Shown here piece by piece: positions 29,132 through 42,118 of a stretch of DNA of 64,000 bases. Position 1 is the stretch's first letter; the number at the start of each line of letters is the position of its first letter. The stretch is from contig OZ059894.1 in assembly GCA_964057225.1 (NCBI GenBank), forward strand, positions 2,852,001 to 2,916,000. The letters are read 5' to 3'. The position numbers and the translations under genes were made by a program. The notes beneath the pieces were generated by a model, which was given only the letters and a program-made list of their open reading frames with translations, searched no databases and had not been told where the DNA came from. The DNA comes from Auanema rhodensis. Taxonomy: Eukaryota; Nematoda; Chromadorea; Rhabditida; Rhabditidae.

Positions 29132-31237
29132 GCACCGAGATATCAACTGATATAAGTTCACACTTATATCCTCGATTTTCACCCTGAAGAATTAATTTTT
29201 TCGTTGAATAACATTGTCCATCGTCTTTGCCTTGAAAAAAGGAATTTAAAAACATCTACTTTTCGCTAAATTATTTTGAAATTTTTCGAAAAAATTTTTG
29301 TCAAAATGTTTTTGGAAGCAATGTTGAGTGTACATGGAAACTCAACATACACTAATGCATCATTTTTCAAACGATCATAACTAATTTTTGTATCAAGCGT
29401 TTTTCAATGTAGTATAGTGCATTCGATGCGGATTTTTAAGCTGCGTCGAGCTGTGTTATCAGATTTGCGCTAGCTTAAAAATGCACCGAGATATCAACTG
29501 ATATAAGTTCACACTTATATCCTCGATTTTCACCCTGAAGAATTAATTTTTTCGTTGAATAACATTGTCCATCGTCTTTGCCTTGAAAAAAGGAATCTAA
29601 AAACATCTACTTTTCGCTAAATTATTTTGAAATTTTTCGAAAAAATTTTTGTCAAAATGTTTTTGGAAGCAATGTTGAGTGTACATGGAAACTCAACATA
29701 CACTAATGCATCATTTTTCAAACGATCATAACTAATTTTTGTATCAAGCGTTTTTCAATGTAGTATAGTGCATTCGATGCGGATTTTTAAGCTGCGTCGA
29801 GCTGTGTTATCAGATTTGCGCTAGCTTAAAAATGCACCGAGATATCAACTGATATAAGTTCACACTTATATCCTCGATTTTCACCCTGAAGAATTAATTT
29901 TTTCGTTGAATAACATTGTCCATCGTCTTTGCCTTGAAAAAAGGAATCTAAAAACATCTACTTTTCGCTAAATTATTTTGAAATTTTTCGAAAAAATTTT
30001 TGTCAAAATGTTTTTGGAAGCAATGTTGAGTGTACATGGAAACTCAACATACACTAATGCATCATTTTTCAAACGATCATAACTAATTTTTGTATTAAGC
30101 GTTTTTCAATGTAGTATAGTGCATTCGATGCGGATTTTTAAGCTGCGTCGAGCTGTGTTATCAGATTTGCGCTAGCTTAAAAATGCACCGAGATATCAAC
30201 TGATATAAGTTCACACTTATATCCTCGATTTTCACCCTGAAGAATTAATTTTTTCGTTGAATAACATTGTCCATCGTCTTTGCCTTGAAAAAAGGAATTT
30301 AAAAACATCTACTTTTCGCTAAATTATTTTGAAATTTTTCGAAAAAATTTTTGTCAAAATGTTTTTGGAAGCAATGTTGAGTGTACATGGAAACTCAACA
30401 TACACTAATGCATCATTTTTCAAACGATCATAACTAATTTTTGTATTAAGCGTTTTTCAATGTAGTATAGTGCATTCGATGCGGATTTTTAAGCTGCGTC
30501 GAGCTGTGTTATCAGATTTGCGCTAGCTTAAAAATGCACCGAGATATCAACTGATATAAGTTCACACTTATATCCTCGATTTTCACCCTGAAGAATTAAT
30601 TTTTTCGTTGAATAACATTGTCCATCGTCTTTGCCTTGAAAAAAGGAATCTAAAAACATCTACTTTTCGCTAAATTATTTTGAAATTTTTCGAAAAAATT
30701 TTTGTCAAAATGTTTTTGGAAGCAATGTTGAGTGTACATGGAAACTCAACATACACTAATGCATCATTTTTCAAACGATCATAACTAATTTTTGTATTAA
30801 GCGTTTTTCAATGTAGTATAGTGCATTCGATGCGGATTTTTAAGCTGCGTCGAGCTGTGTTATCAGATTTGCGCTAGCTTAAAAATGCACCGAGATATCA
30901 ACTGATATAAGTTCACACTTATATCCTCGATTTTCACCCTGAAGAATTAATTTTTTCGTTGAATAACATTGTCCATCGTCTTTGCCTTGAAAAAAGGAAT
31001 CTAAAAACATCTACTTTTCGCTAAATTATTTTGAAATTTTTCGAAAAAATTTTTGTCAAAATGTTTTTGGAAGCAATGTTGAGTGTACATGGAAACTCAA
31101 CATACACTAATGCATCATTTTTCAAACGATCATAACTAATTTTTGTATTAAGCGTTTTTCAATGTAGTATAGTGCATTCGATGCGGATTTTCAAGCTGCG
31201 TCGATCTGTGTTATCAGATTTGCGCTAGCTTAAAAAT
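29132..31237. repeat. Run of near-consensus monomers (units 84-89)
   Basis: These six units differ from the reference at only one or two tracked sites each: 115T in units 84 and 87, 263C in units 84 and 85, 319G in units 84-88 and 306C in unit 89. They contain the same inverted repeats. The low variant load suggests recent homogenisation, or proximity to the founder sequence of the right half of the window. Confidence 0.82.
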
Positions 31238-34200
31238 GCACCGAGATATCAACTGATATAAGTTCACACTTATATCCTCGATTTTCACCCTGAAGAATTA
31301 ATTTTTTCGATGAATAACATTGTCCATCGTCTTTGCCGTGAAAAAAGGAATCTAAAAACATCTACTTTTCGCTAAATTATTTTGAAATTTTTCGAAAAAA
31401 TTTTTGTCAAAATGTTTTTGGAAGCAATGTTGAGTGTACATGGAAACTCAACATACACTAATGCATCATTTTTCAAACTATCATAACTAATTTTTGTATT
31501 AAGCGTTTTTCAATGTAGTATAGTGCATTCGATGCGGATTTTTAAGCTGCGTCGAGCTGTGTTATCAGATTTGCGCTAGCTTAAAAATGCACCGAGATAT
31601 CAACTGATATAAGTTCACACTTATATCCTCGATTTTCACCCTGAAGAATTAATTTTTTCGTTGAATAACATTGTCCATCGTCTTTGCCTTGAAAAAAGGA
31701 ATTTAAAAACATCTACTTTTCGCTAAATTATTTTGAAATTTTTCGAAAAAATTTTTGTCAAAATGTTTTTGGAAGCAATGTTGAGTGTACATGGAAACTC
31801 AACATACACTAATGCATCATTTTTCAAACGATCATAACTAATTTTTGTATTAAGCGTTTTTCAATGTAGTATAGTGCATTCGATGCGGATTTTTAAGCTG
31901 CGTCGAGCTGTGTTATCAGATTTGCGCTAGCTTAAAAATGCACCGAGATATCAACTGATATAAGTTCACACTTATATCCTCGATTTTCACCCTGAAGAAT
32001 TAATTTTTTCGTTGAATAACATTGTCCATCGTCTTTGCCTTGAAAAAAGGAATCTAAAAACATCTACTTTTCGCTAAATTATTTTGAAATTTTTCGAAAA
32101 AATTTTTGTCAAAATGTTTTTGGAAGCAATGTTGAGTGTACATGGAAACTCAACATACACTAATGCATCATTTTTCAAACGATCATAACTAATTTTTGTA
32201 TTAAGCGTTTTTCAATGTAGTATAGTGCATTCGATGCGGATTTTCAAGCTGCGTCGATCTGTGTTATCAGATTTGCGCTAGCTTAAAAATGCACCGAGAT
32301 ATCAACTGATATAAGTTCACACTTATATCCTCGATTTTCACCCTGAAGAATTAGTTTTTTCGTTGAATAACATTGTCCATCGTCTTTGCCTTGAAAAAAG
32401 GAATCTAAAAACATCTACTTTTCGCTAAATTATTTTGAAATTTTTTGAAAAAATTTTTGTCAAAATGTTTTTGGAAGCAATGTTGAGTGTACATGGAAAC
32501 TCAACATACACTAATGCATCATTTTTCAAACGATCATAACTAATTTTTGTATTAAGCGTTTTTCAATGTAGTATAGTGCATTCGATGCGGATTTTTAAGC
32601 TGCGTCGATCTGTGTTATCAGATTTGCGCTAGCTTAAAAATGCACCGAGATATCAACTGATATAAGTTCACACTTATATCCTCGATTTTCACCCTGAAGA
32701 ATTAATTTTTTCGTTGAATAACATTGTCCATCGTCTTTGCCTTGAAAAAAGGAATCTAAAAACATCTACTTTTCGCTAAATTATTTTGAAATTTTTCGAA
32801 AAAATTTTTGTCAAAATGTTTTTGGAAGCAATGTTGAGTGTACATGGAAACTCAACATACACTAATGCATCATTTTTCAAACGATCATAACTAATTTTTG
32901 TATTAAGCGTTTTTCAATGTAGTATAGTGCATTCGATGCGGATTTTCAAGCTGCGTCGATCTGTGTTATCAGATTTGCGCTAGCTTAAAAATGCACCGAG
33001 ATATCAACTGATATAAGTTCACACTTATATCCTCGATTTTCACCCTGAAGAATTAATTTTTTCGATGAATAACATTGTCCATCGTCTTTGCCGTGAAAAA
33101 AGGAATCTAAAAACATCTACTTTTCGCTAAATTATTTTGAAATTTTTCGAAAAAATTTTTGTCAAAATGTTTTTGGAAGCAATGTTGAGTGTACATGGAA
33201 ACTCAACATACACTAATGCATCATTTTTCAAACTATCATAACTAATTTTTGTATTAAGCGTTTTTCAATGTAGTATAGTGCATTCGATGCGGATTTTTAA
33301 GCTGCGTCGAGCTGTGTTATCAGATTTGCGCTAGCTTAAAAATGCACCGAGATATCAACTGATATAAGTTCACACTTATATCCTCGATTTTCACCCTGAA
33401 GAATTAGTTTTTTCGTTGAATAACATTGTCCATCGTCTTTGCCTTGAAAAAAGGAATCTAAAAACATCTACTTTTCGCTAAATTATTTTGAAATTTTTTG
33501 AAAAAATTTTTGTCAAAATGTTTTTGGAAGCAATGTTGAGTGTACATGGAAACTCAACATACACTAATGCATCATTTTTCAAACGATCATAACTAATTTT
33601 TGTATTAAGCGTTTTTCAATGTAGTATAGTGCATTCGATGCGGATTTTTAAGCTGCGTCGATCTGTGTTATCAGATTTGCGCTAGCTTAAAAATGCACCG
33701 AGATATCAACTGATATAAGTTCACACTTATATCCTCGATTTTCACCCTGAAGAATTAATTTTTTCGTTGAATAACATTGTCCATCGTCTTTGCCTTGAAA
33801 AAAGGAATCTAAAAACATCTACTTTTCGCTAAATTATTTTGAAATTTTTCGAAAAAATTTTTGTCAAAATGTTTTTGGAAGCAATGTTGAGTGTACATGG
33901 AAACTCAACATACACTAATGCATCATTTTTCAAACGATCATAACTAATTTTTGTATTAAACGTTTCTCAATGTAGTATAGTGCATTCGATGCGGATTTTC
34001 AAGCTGCGTCGATCTGTGTTATCAGATTTGCGCTAGCTTAAAAATGCACCGAGATATCAACTGATATAAGTTCACACTTATATCCTCGATTTTCACCCTG
34101 AAGAATTAATTTTTTCGATGAATAACATTGTCCATCGTCTTTGCCGTGAAAAAAGGAATCTAAAAACATCTACTTTTCGCTAAATTATTTTGAAATTTTT

Positions 34201-35098
34201 CGAAAAAATTTTTGTCAAAATGTTTTTGGAAGCAATGTTGAGTGTACATGGAAACTCAACATACACTAATGCATCATTTTTCAAACTATCATAACTAATT
34301 TTTGTATTAAGCGTTTTTCAATGTAGTATAGTGCATTCGATGCGGATTTTTAAGCTGCGTCGAGCTGTGTTATCAGATTTGCGCTAGCTTAAAAATGCAC
34401 CGAGATATCAACTGATATAAGTTCACACTTATATCCTCGATTTTCACCCTGAAGAATTAGTTTTTTCGTTGAATAACATTGTCCATCGTCTTTGCCTTGA
34501 AAAAAGGAATCTAAAAACATCTACTTTTCGCTAAATTATTTTGAAATTTTTTGAAAAAATTTTTGTCAAAATGTTTTTGGAAGCAATGTTGAGTGTACAT
34601 GGAAACTCAACATACACTAATGCATCATTTTTCAAACGATCATAACTAATTTTTGTATTAAGCGTTTTTCAATGTAGTATAGTGCATTCGATGCGGATTT
34701 TTAAGCTGCGTCGATCTGTGTTATCAGATTTGCGCTAGCTTAAAAATGCACCGAGATATCAACTGATATAAGTTCACACTTATATCCTCGATTTTCACCC
34801 TGAAGAATTAATTTTTTCGTTGAATAACATTGTCCATCGTCTTTGCCTTGAAAAAAGGAATCTAAAAACATCTACTTTTCGCTAAATTATTTTGAAATTT
34901 TTCGAAAAAATTTTTGTCAAAATGTTTTTGGAAGCAATGTTGAGTGTACATGGAAACTCAACATACACTAATGCATCATTTTTCAAACTATCATAACTAA
35001 TTTTTGTATTAAGCGTTTTTCAATGTAGTATAGTGCATTCGATGCGGATTTTTAAGCTGCGTCGAGCTGTGTTATCAGATTTGCGCTAGCTTAAAAAT
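31238..35098. repeat. D-paced HOR, irregular units (units 90-100)
   Basis: D monomers carry cgatga (73A) with gccgtg (101G); here they also have 242T and 319G. They start at 31238, 32993 and 34046. Each is followed by combinations of E units (64G with 156T), F units (266A, 272C, 306C) and consensus-like units. D spacings of 5, 3 and 6 monomers show that the HOR unit is unstable. Unit 100 (34748) has the 242T and 319G tail of D but lacks 73A and 101G, so it is probably a recombinant. Confidence 0.88.
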
Positions 35099-35466
35099 GC
35101 ACCGAGATATCAACTGATATAAGTTCACACTTATATCCTCGATTTTCACCCTGAAGAATTAGTTTTTTCGTTGAATAACATTGTCCATCGTCTTTGCCTT
35201 GAAAAAAGGAATCTAAAAACATCTACTTTTCGCTAAATTATTTTGAAATTTTTTGAAAAAATTTTTGTCAAAATGTTTTTGGAAGCAATGTTGAGTGTAC
35301 ATGGAAACTCAACATACACTAATGCATCATTTTTCAAACGATCATAACTAATTTTTGTATTAAGCGTTTTTCAATGTAGTATAGTGCATTCGATGCGGAT
35401 TTTTAAGCTGCGTCGATCTGTGTTATCAGATTTGCGCTAGCTTAAAAATGCACCGAGATATCAACT

Positions 35467-35488
35467 GATATAAGTTCACACTTATATC
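35467..35488. other. Inverted repeat 1 (monomer positions 18-39)
   Basis: The arms gatataagt and acttatatc are exact reverse complements (9 bp) around the 4-nt loop tcac. The dyad is present in most units. The common variant 33 T to A (acatatatc) breaks one pair, and 25 G to T, seen with 33A at 23165, 37907, 41768, 43172 and 45278, breaks another; neither is compensated. Two of the five array indels fall in this element (6351-6360 and 59341-59350), as would suit a cruciform-prone or slippage-prone site. It could be a protein-binding dyad or simply an accident of the founding sequence. Confidence 0.75.
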
Positions 35489-35599
35489 CTCGATTTTCAC
35501 CCTGAAGAATTAATTTTTTCGTTGAATAACATTGTCCATCGTCTTTGCCTTGAAAAAAGGAATCTAAAAACATCTACTTTTCGCTAAATTATTTTGAAA

Positions 35600-35611
35600 T
35601 TTTTCGAAAAA
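35600..35611. other. AT-rich 12-bp palindrome within A/T tracts
   Basis: Monomer positions 151-162 read tttttcgaaaaa, a perfect palindrome centred on CG, flanked by aaa on the left and another A then ttttt on the right. Such A-tracts are known to bend DNA. A frequent C to T change at 156 destroys both the palindrome and its CpG in the E, K, L and N unit classes and in the unit at 23867. Confidence 0.7.
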
Positions 35612-35638
35612 ATTTTTGTCAAAATGTTTTTGGAAGCA

Positions 35639-35666
35639 ATGTTGAGTGTACATGGAAACTCAACAT
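35639..35666. other. Inverted repeat 2 (monomer positions 190-217)
   Basis: The arms atgttgagt and actcaacat are perfect 9-bp reverse complements around the 10-nt loop gtacatggaa. Nearly every unit keeps the dyad. The known exceptions are 210 C to T (units at 16145, 17549, 17900, 19304 and 21761), which would leave a G-T pair, and 211 T to A (58614 and 58965), which breaks a pair. Its centre lies 175 bp from that of inverted repeat 1, half a monomer. The function, if any, is unknown. Confidence 0.75.
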
Positions 35667-35749
35667 ACACTAATGCATCATTTTTCAAACGATCATAACT
35701 AATTTTTGTATTAAGCGTTTTTCAATGTAGTATAGTGCATTCGATGCGG

Positions 35750-35800
35750 ATTTTTAAGCTGCGTCGATCTGTGTTATCAGATTTGCGCTAGCTTAAAAAT
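35750..35800. other. Composite stem-loop at monomer end (positions 301-351)
   Basis: Outer arms atttttaagct (301-311) and agcttaaaaat (341-351) are exact 11-bp reverse complements. Inside, gcg (312-314) can pair with cgc (337-339) beside a one-base bulge at 340, and atctg (318-322) pairs with cagat (329-333) around a 6-nt loop. Variation at 306 and 346, which pair with each other, is partly compensatory. Other common variants are not: 319G, 330C, 345G, 309C and 302C each break a pair. It could act as a cruciform, an RNA hairpin in satellite transcripts, or a boundary left from the monomer's origin. Confidence 0.7.
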
Positions 35801-38800
35801 GCACCGAGATATCAACTGATATAAGTTCACACTTATATCCTCGATTTTCACCCTGAAGAATTAATTTTTTCGTTGAATAACATTGTCCATCGTCTTTGCC
35901 TTGAAAAAAGGAATCTAAAAACATCTACTTTTCGCTAAATTATTTTGAAATTTTTCGAAAAAATTTTTGTCAAAATGTTTTTGGAAGCAATGTTGAGTGT
36001 ACATGGAAACTCAACATACACTAATGCATCATTTTTCAAACGATCATAACTAATTTTTGTATTAAACGTTTCTCAATGTAGTATAGTGCATTCGATGCGG
36101 ATTTTCAAGCTGCGTCGATCTGTGTTATCAGATTTGCGCTAGCTTAAAAATGCACCGAGATATCAACTGATATAAGTTCACACTTATATCCTCGATTTTC
36201 ACCCTGAAGAATTAATTTTTTCGATGAATAACATTGTCCATCGTCTTTGCCGTGAAAAAAGGAATCTAAAAACATCTACTTTTCGCTAAATTATTTTGAA
36301 ATTTTTCGAAAAAATTTTTGTCAAAATGTTTTTGGAAGCAATGTTGAGTGTACATGGAAACTCAACATACACTAATGCATCATTTTTCAAACTATCATAA
36401 CTAATTTTTGTATTAAGCGTTTTTCAATGTAGTATAGTGCATTCGATGCGGATTTTTAAGCTGCGTCGAGCTGTGTTATCAGATTTGCGCTAGCTTAAAA
36501 ATGCACCGAGATATCAACTGATATAAGTTCACACTTATATCCTCGATTTTCACCCTGAAGAATTAGTTTTTTCGTTGAATAACATTGTCCATCGTCTTTG
36601 CCTTGAAAAAAGGAATCTAAAAACATCTACTTTTCGCTAAATTATTTTGAAATTTTTTGAAAAAATTTTTGTCAAAATGTTTTTGGAAGCAATGTTGAGT
36701 GTACATGGAAACTCAACATACACTAATGCATCATTTTTCAAACGATCATAACTAATTTTTGTATTAAGCGTTTTTCAATGTAGTATAGTGCATTCGATGC
36801 GGATTTTTAAGCTGCGTCGATCTGTGTTATCAGATTTGCGCTAGCTTAAAAATGCACCGAGATATCAACTGATATAAGTTCACACTTATATCCTCGATTT
36901 TCACCCTGAAGAATTAATTTTTTCGTTGAATAACATTGTCCATCGTCTTTGCCTTGAAAAAAGGAATCTAAAAACATCTACTTTTCGCTAAATTATTTTG
37001 AAATTTTTCGAAAAAATTTTTGTCAAAATGTTTTTGGAAGCAATGTTGAGTGTACATGGAAACTCAACATACACTAATGCATCATTTTTCAAACGATCAT
37101 AACTAATTTTTGTATTAAACGTTTCTCAATGTAGTATAGTGCATTCGATGCGGATTTTCAAGCTGCGTCGATCTGTGTTATCAGATTTGCGCTAGCTTAA
37201 AAATGCACCGAGATATCAACTGATATAAGTTCACACTTATATCCTCGATTTTCACCCTGAAGAATTAGTTTTTTCGTTGAATAACATTGTCCATCGTCTT
37301 TGCCTTGAAAAAAGGAATCTAAAAACATCTACTTTTCGCTAAATTATTTTGAAATTTTTCGAAAAAATTTTTGTCAAAATGTTTTTGGAAGCAATGTTGA
37401 GTGTACATGGAAACTCAACATACACTAATGCATCATTTTTCAAACGATCATAACTAATTTTTGTATTAAGCGTTTTTCAATGTAGTATAGTGCATTCGAT
37501 GCGGATTTTTAAGCTGCGTCGAGCTGTGTTATCAGATTTGCGCTAGCTTAAAAATGCACCGAGATATCAACTGATATAAGTTCACACTTATATCCTCGAT
37601 TTTCACCCTGAAGAATTAATTTTTTCGTTGAATAACATTGTCCATCGTCTTTGCCTTGAAAAAAGAAATCTAAAAACATCTACTTTTCGCTAAATTATTT
37701 TGAAATTTTTCGAAAAAATTTTTGTCAAAATGTTTTTGGAAGCAATGTTGAGTGTACATGGAAACTCAACATACACTAATGCATCATTTTTCAAACAATC
37801 ATAACTAATTTTTGTATTAAGCGTTTTTCAATGTAGTATAGTGCATTCGATGCGGATTTTTAAGCTGCGTCGAGCTGTGTTATCAGATTTGCGCTAGCTT
37901 AAAAATGCACCGAGATATCAACTGATATAATTTCACACATATATCCTCGATTTTCACCCTGAAGAATTAATTTTTTCGTTGAATAACATTGTCCATCGTC
38001 TTTGCCTTGAAAAAAGGAATCTAAAAACATCTACTTTTTGCTAAATTATTTTGAAATTTTTCGAAAAAATTTTTGTCAAAATGTTTTTGAAAGCAATGTT
38101 GAGTGTACATGGAAACTCAACATACACTAATGCATCATTTTTCAAACGATCATAACTAATTTTTGTATTAAACGTTTCTCAATGTAGTATAGTGCATTCG
38201 ATGCGGATTTTCAAGCTGCGTCGATCTGTGTTATCAGATTTGCGCTAGCTTAAAAATGCACCGAGATATCAACTGATATAAGTTCACACTTATATCCTCG
38301 ATTTTCACCCTGAAGAATTAATTTTTTCGATGAATAACATTGTCCATCGTCTTTGCCGTGAAAAAAGGAATCTAAAAACATCTACTTTTCGCTAAATTAT
38401 TTTGAAATTTTTCGAAAAAATTTTTGTCAAAATGTTTTTGGAAGCAATGTTGAGTGTACATGGAAACTCAACATACACTAATGCATCATTTTTCAAACTA
38501 TCATAACTAATTTTTGTATTAAGCGTTTTTCAATGTAGTATAGTGCATTCGATGCGGATTTTTAAGCTGCGTCGAGCTGTGTTATCAGATTTGCGCTAGC
38601 TTAAAAATGCACCGAGATATCAACTGATATAAGTTCACACTTATATCCTCGATTTTCACCCTGAAGAATTAGTTTTTTCGTTGAATAACATTGTCCATCG
38701 TCTTTGCCTTGAAAAAAGGAATCTAAAAACATCTACTTTTCGCTAAATTATTTTGAAATTTTTTGAAAAAATTTTTGTCAAAATGTTTTTGGAAGCAATG

Positions 38801-41800
38801 TTGAGTGTACATGGAAACTCAACATACACTAATGCATCATTTTTCAAACGATCATAACTAATTTTTGTATTAAGCGTTTTTCAATGTAGTATAGTGCATT
38901 CGATGCGGATTTTTAAGCTGCGTCGATCTGTGTTATCAGATTTGCGCTAGCTTAAAAATGCACCGAGATATCAACTGATATAAGTTCACACTTATATCCT
39001 CGATTTTCACCCTGAAGAATTAGTTTTTTCGTTGAATAACATTGTCCATCGTCTTTGCCTTGAAAAAAGGAATCTAAAAACATCTACTTTTCGCTAAATT
39101 ATTTTGAAATTTTTTGAAAAAATTTTTGTCAAAATGTTTTTGGAAGCAATGTTGAGTGTACATGGAAACTCAACATACACTAATGCATCATTTTTCAAAC
39201 GATCATAACTAATTTTTGTATTAAGCGTTTTTCAATGTAGTATAGTGCATTCGATGCGGATTTTTAAGCTGCGTCGATCTGTGTTATCAGATTTGCGCTA
39301 GCTTAAAAATGCACCGAGATATCAACTGATATAAGTTCACACTTATATCCTCGATTTTCACCCTGAAGAATTAATTTTTTCGTTGAATAACATTGTCCAT
39401 CGTCTTTGCCTTGAAAAAAGGAATCTAAAAACATCTACTTTTCGCTAAATTATTTTGAAATTTTTCGAAAAAATTTTTGTCAAAATGTTTTTGGAAGCAA
39501 TGTTGAGTGTACATGGAAACTCAACATACACTAATGCATCATTTTTCAAACGATCATAACTAATTTTTGTATTAAGCGTTTTTCAATGTAGTATAGTGCA
39601 TTCGATGCGGATTTTTAAGCTGCGTCGATCTGTGTTATCAGATTTGCGCTAGCTTAAAAATGCACCGAGATATCAACTGATATAAGTTCACACTTATATC
39701 CTCGATTTTCACCCTGAAGAATTAATTTTTTCGTTGAATAACATTGTCCATCGTCTTTGCCTTGAAAAAAGGAATCTAAAAACATCTACTTTTCGCTAAA
39801 TTATTTTGAAATTTTTCGAAAAAATTTTTGTCAAAATGTTTTTGGAAGCAATGTTGAGTGTACATGGAAACTCAACATACACTAATGCATCATTTTTCAA
39901 ACGATCATAACTAATTTTTGTATTAAACGTTTCTCAATGTAGTATAGTGCATTCGATGCGGATTTTCAAGCTGCGTCGATCTGTGTTATCAGATTTGCGC
40001 TAGCTTAAAAATGCACCGAGATATCAACTGATATAAGTTCACACTTATATCCTCGATTTTCACCCTGAAGAATTAATTTTTTCGATGAATAACATTGTCC
40101 ATCGTCTTTGCCGTGAAAAAAGGAATCTAAAAACATCTACTTTTCGCTAAATTATTTTGAAATTTTTCGAAAAAATTTTTGTCAAAATGTTTTTGGAAGC
40201 AATGTTGAGTGTACATGGAAACTCAACATACACTAATGCATCATTTTTCAAACTATCATAACTAATTTTTGTATTAAGCGTTTTTCAATGTAGTATAGTG
40301 CATTCGATGCGGATTTTTAAGCTGCGTCGAGCTGTGTTATCAGATTTGCGCTAGCTTAAAAATGCACCGAGATATCAACTGATATAAGTTCACACTTATA
40401 TCCTCGATTTTCACCCTGAAGAATTAGTTTTTTCGTTGAATAACATTGTCCATCGTCTTTGCCTTGAAAAAAGGAATCTAAAAACATCTACTTTTCGCTA
40501 AATTATTTTGAAATTTTTTGAAAAAATTTTTGTCAAAATGTTTTTGGAAGCAATGTTGAGTGTACATGGAAACTCAACATACACTAATGCATCATTTTTC
40601 AAACGATCATAACTAATTTTTGTATTAAGCGTTTTTCAATGTAGTATAGTGCATTCGATGCGGATTTTTAAGCTGCGTCGATCTGTGTTATCAGATTTGC
40701 GCTAGCTTAAAAATGCACCGAGATATCAACTGATATAAGTTCACACTTATATCCTCGATTTTCACCCTGAAGAATTAATTTTTTCGTTGAATAACATTGT
40801 CCATCGTCTTTGCCTTGAAAAAAGGAATCTAAAAACATCTACTTTTCGCTAAATTATTTTGAAATTTTTCGAAAAAATTTTTGTCAAAATGTTTTTGGAA
40901 GCAATGTTGAGTGTACATGGAAACTCAACATACACTAATGCATCATTTTTCAAACGATCATAACTAATTTTTGTATTAAACGTTTCTCAATGTAGTATAG
41001 TGCATTCGATGCGGATTTTCAAGCTGCGTCGATCTGTGTTATCAGATTTGCGCTAGCTTAAAAATGCACCGAGATATCAACTGATATAAGTTCACACTTA
41101 TATCCTCGATTTTCACCCTGAAGAATTAGTTTTTTCGTTGAATAACATTGTCCATCGTCTTTGCCTTGAAAAAAGGAATCTAAAAACATCTACTTTTCGC
41201 TAAATTATTTTGAAATTTTTCGAAAAAATTTTTGTCAAAATGTTTTTGGAAGCAATGTTGAGTGTACATGGAAACTCAACATACACTAATGCATCATTTT
41301 TCAAACGATCATAACTAATTTTTGTATTAAGCGTTTTTCAATGTAGTATAGTGCATACGATGCGGATTTTTAAGCTGCGTCGAGCTGTGTTATCAGATTT
41401 GCGCTAGCTTAAAAATGCACCGAGATATCAACTGATATAAGTTCACACTTATATCCTCGATTTTCACCCTGAAGAATTAATTTTTTCGTTGAATAACATT
41501 GTCCATCGTCTTTGCCTTGAAAAAAGAAATCTAAAAACATCTACTTTTCGCTAAATTATTTTGAAATTTTTCGAAAAAATTTTTGTCAAAATGTTTTTGG
41601 AAGCAATGTTGAGTGTACATGGAAACTCAACATACACTAATGCATCATTTTTCAAACAATCATAACTAATTTTTGTATTAAGCGTTTTTCAATGTAGTAT
41701 AGTGCATTCGATGCGGATTTTTAAGCTGCGTCGAGCTGTGTTATCAGATTTGCGCTAGCTTAAAAATGCACCGAGATATCAACTGATATAATTTCACACA

Positions 41801-42118
41801 TATATCCTCGATTTTCACCCTGAAGAATTAATTTTTTCGTTGAATAACATTGTCCATCGTCTTTGCCTTGAAAAAAGGAATCTAAAAACATCTACTTTTT
41901 GCTAAATTATTTTGAAATTTTTCGAAAAAATTTTTGTCAAAATGTTTTTGAAAGCAATGTTGAGTGTACATGGAAACTCAACATACACTAATGCATCATT
42001 TTTCAAACGATCATAACTAATTTTTGTATTAAACGTTTCTCAATGTAGTATAGTGCATTCGATGCGGATTTTCAAGCTGCGTCGATCTGTGTTATCAGAT
42101 TTGCGCTAGCTTAAAAAT

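Larger units (their letters stand above)
35450..35800. repeat. Representative consensus-like monomer (unit 102)
   Basis: This unit carries the majority base at every site I tracked and serves as reference for position numbers. In order it contains an inverted repeat at 18-39, a T-rich run at 65-70, a purine-rich stretch at 103-112, a 12-bp AT palindrome at 151-162 within A- and T-tracts (148-168), an inverted repeat at 190-217, the palindrome atgcat at 224-229, a T-run at 232-236, a short gcat/atgc dyad at 288-298 and a composite stem at 301-351. The main variable sites are 33, 46, 54, 64, 71, 73, 78, 101, 106, 111, 133, 144-146, 156, 184, 210, 230, 242, 250, 257, 264, 266, 272, 284, 302, 306, 319, 330, 345 and 346. 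No reading frame is conserved across the array. Confidence 0.95.

Noticed and set aside
35467-35475. TATA-like gatataag as a promoter
   Set aside because: Such a string is expected by chance in 69% A+T DNA, and no start site or conserved transcript is visible. Runs of six T at 65-70 would also stop RNA polymerase III.
35462-35480. Hammerhead ribozyme core, as found in some animal satellites
   Set aside because: The core CTGANGA is absent from the reference unit; ctgatat on the plus strand and ctgataa on the minus strand lack the conserved G.
35610-35720. Internal repeat within the monomer (aatttttgt at 162-170 and 252-260; gattttca followed by cctg at 43-55 and 300-312 in some units)
   Set aside because: The matches are short and lie in low-complexity or isolated stretches. 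The rest of the unit does not align at a 90-bp or 257-bp offset, so an ancestral sub-repeat is not supported.
35740-35760. Possible CENP-B box around ttcgatgcgg
   Set aside because: The TTCG is present but the required downstream A and CGGG do not align in this stretch, and I found no full match on either strand of the reference unit.
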